Shown here: piece after piece, positions 10,666-18,755 of the stretch
Position numbering within the stretch: the first letter of the stretch is position 1
Layout: every line of letters starts with the position of its first letter
NCBI RefSeq assembly: GCF_000364605.1
Contig: NZ_KB822575.1
Coordinates: forward strand, 172,237 to 236,236
DNA length: 64,000 nt
DNA from: Nocardioides sp. Iso805N
GTDB taxonomy: Bacteria; Actinomycetota; Actinomycetes; Propionibacteriales; Nocardioidaceae
Direction of reading: 5' to 3'
Made by a program: the position numbers and the translations under genes
The notes under the pieces: generated by a model
Database searches by the model: none
What the model saw: only the letters and a program-made list of their open reading frames with translations
Told to the model about the DNA's origin: nothing

Positions 10666-11064
10666 TCAGACCTCGAACTCGTCGGCGATCGAGCGCAGCG
10701 CCGGGCTGACCTTCTTGGCCAGCTCTCGGGTCGGCGGACGACCGTGCTCGTAGCCCTCGCGGATGTCGTCGAGCAGCTTGATGACGTTCTCGATGATCAG
10801 GACCATCTCCTCGGGCTTGCGGCGCTGGGCGGCGCGCTGGTTGCGCGCGACCGACTTCGGCGCCTCGAGGATGCGGACCTGCAGCGCCTGGTCGCCGCGG
10901 CGCCCCTGCGCGATGCCGAACTCGACACGGGTGCCGGCCTTCAGCGTCTTGGCCGTGCCTTCGGGGAGCGCCTCGGCGTGGACGTACACGTCGGGGCCGT
11001 CATCCTGCGACAGGAAGCCGAAGCCCTTGTCGGCGTCGAACCACTTCACCTTGCCAGTGGGCAC
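10666..11064 (-). CDS. cold-shock domain protein with C-terminal extension
   Basis: 132 aa, about twice the size of a CspA protein. Residues 1-67 form the OB-fold cold-shock domain, with MPTGKVKWFDADKGFGFL (RNP1, KGFGFL) and VYVHAEAL (RNP2), which binds single-stranded RNA or DNA. The remaining ~65 residues are charged and helical (AARNQRAAQRRKPEEMV, then LLDDIREGYEHGRPPTREL) and look like the actinobacterial extended type. The start is GTG 11064 with AGAGG about 8 nt upstream. Role inferred: RNA chaperone. Confidence 0.9.
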   Translation of the reverse strand: MPTGKVKWFDADKGFGFLSQDDGPDVYVHAEALPEGTAKTLKAGTRVEFGIAQGRRGDQALQVRILEAPKSVARNQRAAQRRKPEEMVLIIENVIKLLDDIREGYEHGRPPTRELAKKVSPALRSIADEFEV

Positions 11065-11121
11065 GGATCCAACCTCTTCTTATTCGGTACGTCTGCCCCG
11101 CCGGATCGGGGCCGCAAAAGC

Positions 11122-11823
11122 CTACAGGCGCGGGACCAGGGTCGCGCCACCAACGACGAGACCGGCCAGGTTGGCGGCGAGCAGGACGAGGATCCACAAC
11201 ACGGTCGGGAGCCTGGTCAGCCGGGCCAGCTGATCGGGATCCGAGCCCCGGCGGCTCGCCTTCGAGCGGCGCAGCAGGTCCACCAGCGGCCGAGGGGCGG
11301 CCAGCAGCAGGACCCAGGCGACCAGGCAGGCCAGCACGGCCTGGGTGTGGGCTCCGGCGTACCGGGTGACGGCGGCGAGCCCCGCACCCAGGGCGACGAC
11401 CGTGAGCAGGCCGTAGCCGTTGCGCACCCACACCAGCACCCCCACCAGGACGACGATCAACAGCCACAGCAGCACCAGCGCCTGACCGTGGCTGAACAGC
11501 AGCGTCGCAACGAGGCCAAGTACGGCGGGGGCCAGGTAGCCGGCCATCAGCATCACGACCATGCCGGGACCGCGTGGCCTGCCACGGGAGACGGTCACAC
11601 CGGAGGTGTCGGAGTGCACCTTGATCCCGGCGAGCCTGCGACCGACCAGCACCGCGACCAGGGCGTGTCCGGCCTCGTGCACGACCGTGACGGCGAGCCG
11701 GATCCAGGGCCAGGTCAGGTGCCAGCCGACCAGCACGAATGCGACCAGGCCGCATCCGACCACCCAGCGCGCGTCCGGCACCGGCTGGGTGGCGGTGAGC
11801 TGATCCCAGAGGCGGGCGATCAC
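11122..11823 (-). CDS. M50B-type membrane metalloprotease
   Basis: 233 aa polytopic membrane protein. The zinc-binding motif HEAGH (His49, Glu50, His53) lies at the start of a membrane helix, followed by about five more hydrophobic segments, matching the peptidase M50B-like family. Its GTG overlaps the upstream HAD gene's stop (GTGA), so the two are translationally coupled. Other M50 enzymes cleave within or near the membrane, but no substrate is evident here. Confidence 0.82.
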   Translation of the reverse strand: MIARLWDQLTATQPVPDARWVVGCGLVAFVLVGWHLTWPWIRLAVTVVHEAGHALVAVLVGRRLAGIKVHSDTSGVTVSRGRPRGPGMVVMLMAGYLAPAVLGLVATLLFSHGQALVLLWLLIVVLVGVLVWVRNGYGLLTVVALGAGLAAVTRYAGAHTQAVLACLVAWVLLLAAPRPLVDLLRRSKASRRGSDPDQLARLTRLPTVLWILVLLAANLAGLVVGGATLVPRL

Positions 11824-12458
11824 CGAGGCTGGGCGGCGAGGTGGTCCTCGAGCCAGTCCGGGAACTCGTGCAGCGACTCCAGCACGACGTGGGTGCCGGC
11901 ATCGACGAGCTCGGCGCGCGTGCAGCCGCCGGTGAGGACGCTGACACTGGTCACCCCGGCCGCGAGGGCGCCCTCGACGTCGTGGATGTGGTCGCCGACG
12001 TAGATGCTGGCGCCCTCGCGCTGCAGCACCGAGGCCTTGCCGATCCCCCAGACCTCGCCCTCGAGGTGGTCGGCGACCAGCTCCAGGTGATCGAGGTGGA
12101 GCCGCGCGTTGCGGGCGAACTTGCCGGTCACCACCAGGATCCGGCCGCCCCGGTCGGCCACCGCCGCCAGTGCCTCGCGCGCGCCGCCGAGGGCGGGCGT
12201 GCCGGCCACGGCATAGGACGGGTAGAGCGCCCGGAACCGATCGATCGCAGCAGCCATCCGATCCGCCTCGACGTACGGCCCCAGCAGGAGGTCGAGCGGC
12301 GGGCCGAGCTTCGCGGTGAGCTCGACGACGGGCAGCTCGACACCGAGCTCGGAGCCGAGCGCCGTCAGCACGTCGCGGAACCCGGGAGCGGTGTCGATCA
12401 GCGTCATGTCGAGGTCGAAGCCGACCACCAGGTCAGCAGGGCGCGACGGCTTCGGCAT
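11820..12458 (-). CDS. HAD-superfamily phosphatase, phosphoglycolate-phosphatase-like
   Basis: 212 aa. HAD motif I is GFDLDMTLIDT (nucleophile Asp15, acid/base Asp17). Motif II/III is near VVTGKFARNARLHL, and motif IV is VGDHIHDVEGA. The helical cap between motifs I and II fits the C1 cap of the Gph/PGP group. The substrate is not determined. ATG 12458 is preceded by the -10 box TAGGCT (12470-12465) at six bases, indicating a leaderless transcript that also carries the M50 gene. It is divergent from lepB. Confidence 0.85.
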   Translation of the reverse strand: MPKPSRPADLVVGFDLDMTLIDTAPGFRDVLTALGSELGVELPVVELTAKLGPPLDLLLGPYVEADRMAAAIDRFRALYPSYAVAGTPALGGAREALAAVADRGGRILVVTGKFARNARLHLDHLELVADHLEGEVWGIGKASVLQREGASIYVGDHIHDVEGALAAGVTSVSVLTGGCTRAELVDAGTHVVLESLHEFPDWLEDHLAAQPR

Positions 12459-12513
12459 GGCTTCAGCCTAGTTCGCCACGTCGGCCGACCAGGTGGCGGA
12501 TAGGGTCCGGGAC

Positions 12514-13233
12514 GTGACGCGAGACGAGACGAAGAGATCCGGCCCGTTGAAGGTCGTCATCGAGACGGTCGTGCTGGTCCTGGTGGCCGTCGTGCTGGCG
12601 GTGGGGGTCAAGACGTTCTTCGTCCAGGCGTTCTACATCCCGTCGGGTTCGATGGAGCCGGGACTGCAGGTCAACGACCGGATCCTGGTGGAGAAGCCGT
12701 CGTACTGGTTCGGGAACGGGCCCAGCCGGGGCGACATCATCGTGTTCAAGGACCCGGGCGGCTGGCTCACCCCGGCAGACGACGCCAAGCCGAGCGGTCC
12801 GATGGCGTCCGTGCTGGCCAAGATCGGGCTCTACCCGAGCGGGGGCCACCTGGTGAAGAGGGTCATCGGCGTCGCCGGCGACAAGGTGGTCTGCTGCGAC
12901 GCGCAGGGCAGGATCACCGTCAACGGCACCCCGCTGGACGAGGACTCCTACATAGCGCCCCAGAGCGCCTGCAACGGCCCGATGGCGGGGTGCAAGGGCT
13001 GGAGCGCGACCGTGCCAAAGGGCAAGCTCTTCGTGATGGGAGACAACCGCGGCGAGTCCGCCGACAGCTCCTACCACCTGTGCACCGCCGCCGAGTCCGC
13101 CAGCTGCAACCCCGAGGATGCCTACGTGCCGGTCTCCGACGTGGTCGGCAAGGTCTTCGCGCTGGTCTGGCCGGCAAGCGACGCCAAGTGGATCAAGCGG
13201 CCCGCTGACTTCGCCAAGATCGCCAGCCCGTAG
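12514..13233 (+). CDS. lepB: type I signal peptidase
   Basis: 239 aa. It releases exported proteins by cleaving their signal peptides at the outer membrane face. One N-terminal membrane anchor (residues 13-33) is followed by box B YIPSGSMEPG with nucleophile Ser46, box D HLVKRVIGV with general base Lys115, and box E MGDNR. An inserted loop contains paired cysteines (VVCCD; ACNGPMAGC). GTG 12514 is chosen because the -10 box TAGGGT (12501-12506) lies seven bases upstream; the 7-codon longer GTG at 12493 would overlap that promoter. Monocistronic. Confidence 0.96.
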   Translation: MTRDETKRSGPLKVVIETVVLVLVAVVLAVGVKTFFVQAFYIPSGSMEPGLQVNDRILVEKPSYWFGNGPSRGDIIVFKDPGGWLTPADDAKPSGPMASVLAKIGLYPSGGHLVKRVIGVAGDKVVCCDAQGRITVNGTPLDEDSYIAPQSACNGPMAGCKGWSATVPKGKLFVMGDNRGESADSSYHLCTAAESASCNPEDAYVPVSDVVGKVFALVWPASDAKWIKRPADFAKIASP

Positions 13234-13237
13234 CTCG

Positions 13238-13323
13238 GCCGATGGCGCGGCCCGGCCGATGTCGCGGCCCGGCCGATGTCGGGCGGGTCGGGTCGGGCGG
13301 GTCGGGTCGGGTCGGGTCGGGTC
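13238..13323. repeat. 17-bp repeats plus GGGTC microsatellite, potential G-quadruplex
   Basis: Between convergent lepB and the RDD/FHA gene. First come near-copies of GGCCGATGTCGCGGCCC (13238-13280), then nine G-triplets on the plus strand separated by TC or C (13281-13323). Four or more G3 tracts with 1-2 nt loops meet the usual G-quadruplex pattern. No protein is encoded. Confidence 0.8.
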
Positions 13324-13324
13324 C

Positions 13325-14353
13325 TCACGCCTCGCGGGCGACCGCCATCTCGCGATCGCCGAACCGGACCCGGTCACCCGGCAGCAGCGTGGCCGGCTGG
13401 CGAGGAGGCAGCGGCTTGGCCACCCCGCCTCGCAGCAGCACGGAGCCGTTGGTCGAGCCGCGGTCCATCACCACGAGCGTCCCATCGGGTACGACGCCGA
13501 ACTGCGCGTGCGTCTTCGACAGCGACATGTCGTTGGACTGCAGCGGAACCAGGTGGGCCGCCTGCTCGCCCTGCCGCGGCTCCGGGCTGCGACCGACCAG
13601 GGCGAGGCCCGCGACGACGAAGCTCTGGCCGGTGTCGAACGTGACCCGCCAACGCGGCGGGGGCGACGTCGGGGCGGGCGGCTGGGCCGGCGCCGCGACG
13701 GACGCCGCAACGGGCACCGGGACAGGCGGCGGGACCCGTGCCGGTGAGGGCGCCTGGGCGGGTGCCTGCGTGGGCCTCGGCGCGGGGGGCGGCGTGGGAA
13801 CCGGTGTCGGCGCTGACGCCTCGGCCGGCATCAACCGCAGCGCGGTGAGGTTCACGACCCGATCCGGGATCTCCTCCGCGGGCGCTGGGGCGACCGGCTG
13901 CGGTCGTACGTCGACGACCACCGACCCGACCACCCGGTCGTGCCAGGCACGGCGCAGACCGGTGCCGTCGAGCGTCGCCATCCAGGCCAGGGTGGCATCG
14001 CCGATCCCGAGCGTCGGATAGCCGCCGAGGCCGACGATCGCCTGCCTCGCGAACGCTGCCCCCAGCCCGATCGGCTCGCCGGTCGCGACGCTGACCACCT
14101 GCAGGCCGCGTATCGACTTGCCTGGCGTGACGCCCGCCAATCCGGTCATGAGAACGCCGATGAACCAGACCACCAGTGCCACCACCACGACCGCGACCAC
14201 GCCGAGCACGGTGTGGCCGGGCCGGATGAGGGCGAAGTAGGCGGCGACGCCCGCGACGGCGTACGCGACCAGCGCGATCAGCCTGTCGATCACCCAGGCG
14301 TAGAAGCGGCGGTCCGGATCAGCGACAACCCGTCCCGGGACGGGCGGCCTCAC
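13325..14353 (-). CDS. RDD membrane domain fused to FHA domain
   Basis: 342 aa. Residues ~10-150 form an RDD domain (RFYAWVIDRLIALVAY, then a TPGKSIRGLQVV block) with about three membrane segments. A long Pro/Ala linker (~160-230) leads to a C-terminal FHA domain, with VVAGLALVGRSPEP, SLSKTHAQF and DRGSTNGSVLL, which would read phosphothreonine on a partner protein. Its GTG overlaps the stop of the upstream FHA gene (GTGA). It is the last gene of the PP2C-FHA-RDD/FHA operon and ends in the repeat block shared with lepB. Confidence 0.88.
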   Translation of the reverse strand: MRPPVPGRVVADPDRRFYAWVIDRLIALVAYAVAGVAAYFALIRPGHTVLGVVAVVVVALVVWFIGVLMTGLAGVTPGKSIRGLQVVSVATGEPIGLGAAFARQAIVGLGGYPTLGIGDATLAWMATLDGTGLRRAWHDRVVGSVVVDVRPQPVAPAPAEEIPDRVVNLTALRLMPAEASAPTPVPTPPPAPRPTQAPAQAPSPARVPPPVPVPVAASVAAPAQPPAPTSPPPRWRVTFDTGQSFVVAGLALVGRSPEPRQGEQAAHLVPLQSNDMSLSKTHAQFGVVPDGTLVVMDRGSTNGSVLLRGGVAKPLPPRQPATLLPGDRVRFGDREMAVAREA

Positions 14354-15879
14354 GGCTGGCTGACCCTGATGGTGAGGCCGTCACCGAGGTCGATGAGCGC
14401 ACCGGGCATCAGCTGGACGGGCACGCCGGGGCGCAGCTCCTCCGGGCCCAGGCCGGGCTGCACCACCACGGTGCCGTTGGTGGAGCCGAGGTCGGTGACG
14501 ACCGCTGCGCCGTGGTCGACGCCCGAGCCCGGCCGGATCTCGACGTGGGTCGAGGAGATCTCCTGGTGAGGGCTCGGCACCGTGACCAGCAGCGGCTGCT
14601 CCGCCAGCGAGAACCGACCCGCCTCCGGCGCCCGGCCGATGATCACGACCCGGTCGACGTCGACGCGCTCGCCATGGGAGAACTCCAGCTTCGCGACCGG
14701 ATAGGCGGTTACGGCAGGCGCAGCCTGCTGGCCCGGGATGCCCGGCGGCGGGGGCAGCAGACCGGCGTCGGGCGCACCGGCTCGAGTGAGACCGTCGTGG
14801 TCGTCCTGCGGCGCTGCGGCAGGCTCGGCCGACGACTCCGCCGGCGGCTCGACGCTCGCCGCGGCGCCCCACGAGGGCATGGCCGGCGGCTCGGGCAGAG
14901 GCGGCTCCGGCACCGGCGGCACCGGCCCGGCCGGCGGGAACGGCGGTGGGGGCGGGACAGCACCCGGCGCCGGGGATCCCGGCGTCCACGCCGGCGGCTC
15001 CGCGGAGTGCTCCGGCTCGGTCGTGGGCTCCTCGGCCGGCACCACCGGGATCACTCCGGTCGGCTCGTCGGCCCAGGACTCGTCCGCCCAGGACTCGTCG
15101 ATCGGGCCCGACAGCGGATCGCTGGACGCGGACGCCCACGGCGGTACGTCGAGGTCCTCGTCAGACTCCTCCGCGGGCTCCGCGACGGGCTCCGCGACCG
15201 GCTCGTCAGCGGGCGCCCCCGAAGCCTCGGCGGCAGCCGACTCCGGCTCGAAGGGATCGCCGAGCGGAAGGTCCGCCGGGGGAAGGACCGGCGAGAGCGG
15301 AGCGACCGGCGGCGGCACCGACGGCCCACTTGCCGGGAACGGCAGCACAGCCGCGTAGGGCCCTGAGACCTCGGGCGCATCCGCGACGGGCGGCGTCACC
15401 GCGAGCGGCACCGGCGCCGGCGCCGGGGGTCCGAGCGGGCCCGGTGCCGGGACGCTCTGCACCCGACCGGGCGAGACCAGCGCGGCCAGCCGCACCAGGC
15501 CGCCGTGCAGCGTCAGCAGCGGCTCCTCGACATCCTCGAGCACGACCGTGAAACCGGTGACCCCGCTCAGCGATCGCTCGACCCAGGTCGAGGAGGCGGA
15601 GCCCTCCACCACGACATCGCCAGCATCGGCGACGAAGGTGGCCTTCGACGGTCCACGCACCACGATCCGGGTGGTCGACTCGTCGGTGGAGAGCAGCACG
15701 AACCCGGGCAGCGCGCGCAGTCCATCGGAGACGAGCGCATCCAGGACCTCGTCGAAGCCGGCGCCATCGTCGACCAAGGCCCACAGGGTGCCGGCGCGGG
15801 CCTTCTCCGAAGGCGGCAGCAGCACCGTCGCGCGCTCACCGACGATGCCGAACCAGGTTCCAGGACGGTAGGAGATCAC
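14350..15879 (-). CDS. FHA-domain protein with long Pro/Glu-rich linker
   Basis: 509 aa from GTG 15879, which overlaps the PP2C stop (GTGA). The frame is open 24 codons further upstream, but that part lies inside the PP2C gene. The N-terminal ~150 residues are an unrecognised globular region (ISYRPGTWFGIVGERATVLL...). Residues ~160-400 are a low-complexity Pro/Ala/Glu linker. The C-terminus is an FHA domain (VVIIGRAPEAGRFS, SSTHVEIRPG, TDLGSTNGTVVV). It probably recruits a Thr-phosphorylated partner; no kinase gene lies in the window. Confidence 0.88.
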   Translation of the reverse strand: MISYRPGTWFGIVGERATVLLPPSEKARAGTLWALVDDGAGFDEVLDALVSDGLRALPGFVLLSTDESTTRIVVRGPSKATFVADAGDVVVEGSASSTWVERSLSGVTGFTVVLEDVEEPLLTLHGGLVRLAALVSPGRVQSVPAPGPLGPPAPAPVPLAVTPPVADAPEVSGPYAAVLPFPASGPSVPPPVAPLSPVLPPADLPLGDPFEPESAAAEASGAPADEPVAEPVAEPAEESDEDLDVPPWASASSDPLSGPIDESWADESWADEPTGVIPVVPAEEPTTEPEHSAEPPAWTPGSPAPGAVPPPPPFPPAGPVPPVPEPPLPEPPAMPSWGAAASVEPPAESSAEPAAAPQDDHDGLTRAGAPDAGLLPPPPGIPGQQAAPAVTAYPVAKLEFSHGERVDVDRVVIIGRAPEAGRFSLAEQPLLVTVPSPHQEISSTHVEIRPGSGVDHGAAVVTDLGSTNGTVVVQPGLGPEELRPGVPVQLMPGALIDLGDGLTIRVSQP

Positions 15880-16697
15880 GGAAGGACTCCGAGTTTCTGC
15901 TCGAGACTCTGCCGTTGCACGACAGCGTCGTAGGGACTCTCGTCGGCCCATCCCACCACATCGACGACCACAGCTGTCGCGTTGTCACGCCCACCTGCGG
16001 CCACAGCAGCGTCCACGAGCCGCCGAGCGGCGTCCCTGGCATCGCCTTGCCGACCCAGGATCTCGGCGATGGCCGTCGGCCCGATCATGCCGCTGACGCC
16101 GTCGGAGCACAGCAGGACGCGCGACCCGGGCGGCAGCATCATGTGGAAGAAGTCGGGTACGGCGGAGGCCACTCCCCCGAGCGCGCGGGTGATCACGTGC
16201 CGATCCGGGTGCTTCTCGGCCTGCTCGGGGGTCAGCGTGCCGGCATCGACCAGCTCCTGGACCAGGCTGTGGTCGACGCTCAGCTGGGTGAGCGCACCCT
16301 CGAAGAAGCGGTAGATGCGCGAGTCGCCCAGGTTCGCGATCAGCCACTGCGGCCCGGCCGGCGCCTCCACGACCAGGGCCGCGACCACCGTGGTGCCGGA
16401 GTGGAAGTCGAGCTGGCCACGGGCCCGCTGGCCGGCGGCGTACTCGCTGATCCGGGTGTCGGCGCTGCGCAGCGCCTCGACGATGGCGTCGATGCCCGCG
16501 TCGAGCGTGAACGACCGGCCCGCGAGCCGGGCGAACTCCTGCACCGCGATGCCGCTGGCGACGTCGCCGCCGTCGTGGCCGCCCATGCCGTCCGCGACGA
16601 CGAAGACAGGCTCCTCGGCGAAGAGGGAGTCTTCGTTGACCTCGCGCACGAGGCCCACGTCGGTGGCGCTGCCGTGGTCCACGACGAGGCGCTTCAC
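15876..16697 (-). CDS. PP2C-family Ser/Thr phosphatase
   Basis: 273 aa. Dephosphorylates phospho-Ser/Thr with two metal ions. The metal-binding motifs are present: VREVNEDS (Glu22, Asp23), VVADGMGGHDGG (Asp36), the central SGTTVVAALV, LANLGDSRIY and, near the end, LLCSDGVSGM and GGRDNATAVVV. This matches Stp/PstP-type phosphatases but without the membrane tail of PstP. GTG 16697 has GGAG 5 nt upstream; the GTG six bases earlier (16703) is an alternative. First gene of a three-gene phospho-signalling operon, divergent from the helicase-associated gene by 36 bp. Confidence 0.94.
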   Translation of the reverse strand: MKRLVVDHGSATDVGLVREVNEDSLFAEEPVFVVADGMGGHDGGDVASGIAVQEFARLAGRSFTLDAGIDAIVEALRSADTRISEYAAGQRARGQLDFHSGTTVVAALVVEAPAGPQWLIANLGDSRIYRFFEGALTQLSVDHSLVQELVDAGTLTPEQAEKHPDRHVITRALGGVASAVPDFFHMMLPPGSRVLLCSDGVSGMIGPTAIAEILGRQGDARDAARRLVDAAVAAGGRDNATAVVVDVVGWADESPYDAVVQRQSLEQKLGVLP

Positions 16698-16733
16698 GAG
16701 CACTCCATCGGCTGTCCCACTAGATTGGGCGGG

Positions 16734-18707
16734 ATGGACAGGGGGTATCGCTCGCTCGCCGACCAGGTGCGTGCCTGGCCGGACGATCGGCTGTCCCGAC
16801 TGCTGGTCGCTCGACCCGATCTCGCCACTCCTGCCCCTCAAGACTCGGCGCAGCTCGCCGCGCGTGCGGCCACCCGGTCGTCGCTGGTCCGTGCGCTCGA
16901 TGGTCTGGACCGGCTCGAGCTCACGGTTCTTGATGCCCTGATCTCGGCCGGTCAAACCACCGATGATCAAATCTTGAACAACGTCTCCGCTGACCGGCAT
17001 TCCACCCGCGCCGCGCTCGATCGGCTGCGCGATCTCGCCTTGGCCTGGGACTCCACCGGCGGCCTGCGCGCCGTCACCGGCCTGGCCGACCTGCCTCTGG
17101 TGGCGCCCGACGTCTCCCTCGCCGGACCCGCGGACGGCCCGCCCGCGCTGGCCACTTCCCCGCGGGACGCGACCCTGGTGGACCGGGCCGGGGCGGGAGC
17201 GGCGTTCGAGGCCGTGCGTCGCGTCGAGCTTCTCCTCGACGGTTGGGGCGCCGCCCCACCGGGTGCGCTGCGCTCCGGTGGCCTCGGCGTGCGCGACCTC
17301 AAGGCGGCGGCCGCGCGCCTCCACGTCGACGAGCCGACGGTGGCGCTGTTCATCGAGGTCGCTGCCGCCGCCGGTCTGCTGGCCACCGGACCCGACGACG
17401 ACGGCACCCTCGGCTGGCTGCCCACGGTCGCCTTCGACGGCTGGCTGGCGCAGATGCCGGCGGAGCGGTGGACGGTGCTCGCCCGCGCCTGGATCGGCTC
17501 GAACCGCACCTCCGCGCTGGTCGGCCATCGCGACCCGGCGGGCAAGGTCTGGAACGCCCTCGTGCCCGAGCTCGTCTCGCCCACCGTCATCGAGACCCGG
17601 CGGATGACGCTGACGGCGATGGCCGCACTCCCGACCGGCGAGGTGCTGGCGGCCGGCACCGGCGGACCGTCCGTGCTCGCGCGGCTGGAGTGGCTGCGAC
17701 CCCGCCGGCCCAAGTCGCGGGCGGCCGAGATCGCCTGGACGTTCACCGAGTCGGCCGTTCTGGGCATCACCGCCCTGGGCGGCCTGGCGTCGTACGCCGG
17801 ATCGCTGCTCGACGGCGAGGACCCGTCCGACGCCCTCGCCGCCCTGCTGCCCGAGCCCGTCGACCACATCCTGCTGCAGGCCGACCTGACAGCTGTCGCG
17901 CCCGGTCCGCTGGAGGCGTCGCTGGCCCGTCGGCTCGGGGTGGTCGCCGAGGTGGAGTCGCGCGGCGGTGCCACCGTCTACCGCTTCACCCCCGCCTCGG
18001 TCCGGCGCGCGATGGACCTGGGCTGGTCCGCGGTGGAGCTGCACGACTTCGTGGCCGACGTCTCGCGCACGCCGGTCCCGCAGCCGCTGACCTACCTGAT
18101 CGACGACACCGCCCGGACCTTCGGCGTGGTGCGGATCGGCTTCGCCGAGGCGTTCCTGCGTGCCGACGACGAGCACGCGCTCACCGAGCTGCTGCACCAC
18201 CCCGCCGCCGCCGGCATGGGGCTGCGGCGGCTGGCGCCGACGGTGCTCATCTCGACCACGCCGCTCGACGTGCTGCTGCCGCAGCTGCGCGAGGCAGGGG
18301 TCGCCCCGGTCGTCGAGGCGCCGGACGGCTCACTGCACGTCGCTCGGCCCGATGCCCAACGCGCCCGCACGCCACGACGGACGCCGGACGGCGTCGGCAC
18401 CGCCCGGGACGCGGCGCGGGTCGCCGCCGTGGTCACCGCCGTACGTGCCGGGGACCAGGCCGCCGCGGCACGGCCCGCGGCCACCACCGAGACGCTGACC
18501 CCGATCGGCTCCCTGGCCGCGCTGCGCGAGGCGATCGACGCAGGGGTGAGCGTGGTGATCGGGTACGTCGACAACCACGGTACCCGGACCGATCGGGTGA
18601 TCGACCCGCTCTCGGTCGACGGCGGACAGCTGCGGGCCCACGACCGGCGGGCCGACGAGGTGCGGCTGTTCGCGGTGCACAGGATCAGCTCGGTGCGACC
18701 CGCGTGA
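16734..18707 (+). CDS. helicase-associated (XPB/Ssl2 N-domain-like) protein with WYL domain
   Basis: 657 aa. It lacks helicase motifs. The central part resembles the 'helicase C-terminal/XPB-Ssl2-like' domain found beside actinobacterial XPB genes (DHILLQADLTAVAPGPLEASL and TYLIDDTARTFGVVRIG). The last ~60 residues look like a WYL domain (GVSVVIGYVDNHGTRTDRVI, then LRAHDRRADEVRLFAVHRIS), a ligand- or nucleic-acid-sensing module. ATG 16734 is supported by the -10 box TAGATT (16721-16726), seven bases upstream. It immediately precedes XPB, so it probably partners that helicase in nucleotide-excision-type repair; this is inference. Confidence 0.82.
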   Translation: MDRGYRSLADQVRAWPDDRLSRLLVARPDLATPAPQDSAQLAARAATRSSLVRALDGLDRLELTVLDALISAGQTTDDQILNNVSADRHSTRAALDRLRDLALAWDSTGGLRAVTGLADLPLVAPDVSLAGPADGPPALATSPRDATLVDRAGAGAAFEAVRRVELLLDGWGAAPPGALRSGGLGVRDLKAAAARLHVDEPTVALFIEVAAAAGLLATGPDDDGTLGWLPTVAFDGWLAQMPAERWTVLARAWIGSNRTSALVGHRDPAGKVWNALVPELVSPTVIETRRMTLTAMAALPTGEVLAAGTGGPSVLARLEWLRPRRPKSRAAEIAWTFTESAVLGITALGGLASYAGSLLDGEDPSDALAALLPEPVDHILLQADLTAVAPGPLEASLARRLGVVAEVESRGGATVYRFTPASVRRAMDLGWSAVELHDFVADVSRTPVPQPLTYLIDDTARTFGVVRIGFAEAFLRADDEHALTELLHHPAAAGMGLRRLAPTVLISTTPLDVLLPQLREAGVAPVVEAPDGSLHVARPDAQRARTPRRTPDGVGTARDAARVAAVVTAVRAGDQAAAARPAATTETLTPIGSLAALREAIDAGVSVVIGYVDNHGTRTDRVIDPLSVDGGQLRAHDRRADEVRLFAVHRISSVRPA

Positions 18708-18708
18708 C

Positions 18709-18733
18709 GGTTGTGAGCGTCAGGGTCACAACC
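18709..18733. promoter_or_regulatory. palindrome at the XPB helicase promoter
   Basis: Perfect 8-bp arms GGTTGTGA (18709-18716) and TCACAACC (18726-18733) with a 9-bp spacer. It begins 1 bp after the upstream stop codon and covers the -35 position of the XPB promoter, whose -10 is TAGAAT at 18743-18748. It could be an operator or a weak terminator; there is no U-tract. Confidence 0.55.
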
Positions 18734-18755
18734 ACCGCCCCGTAGAATCAGCCCA

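Noticed and set aside
13281..13323. CRISPR-like repeats
   Set aside because: The 5-bp GGGTC units have no spacers and there are no cas genes.
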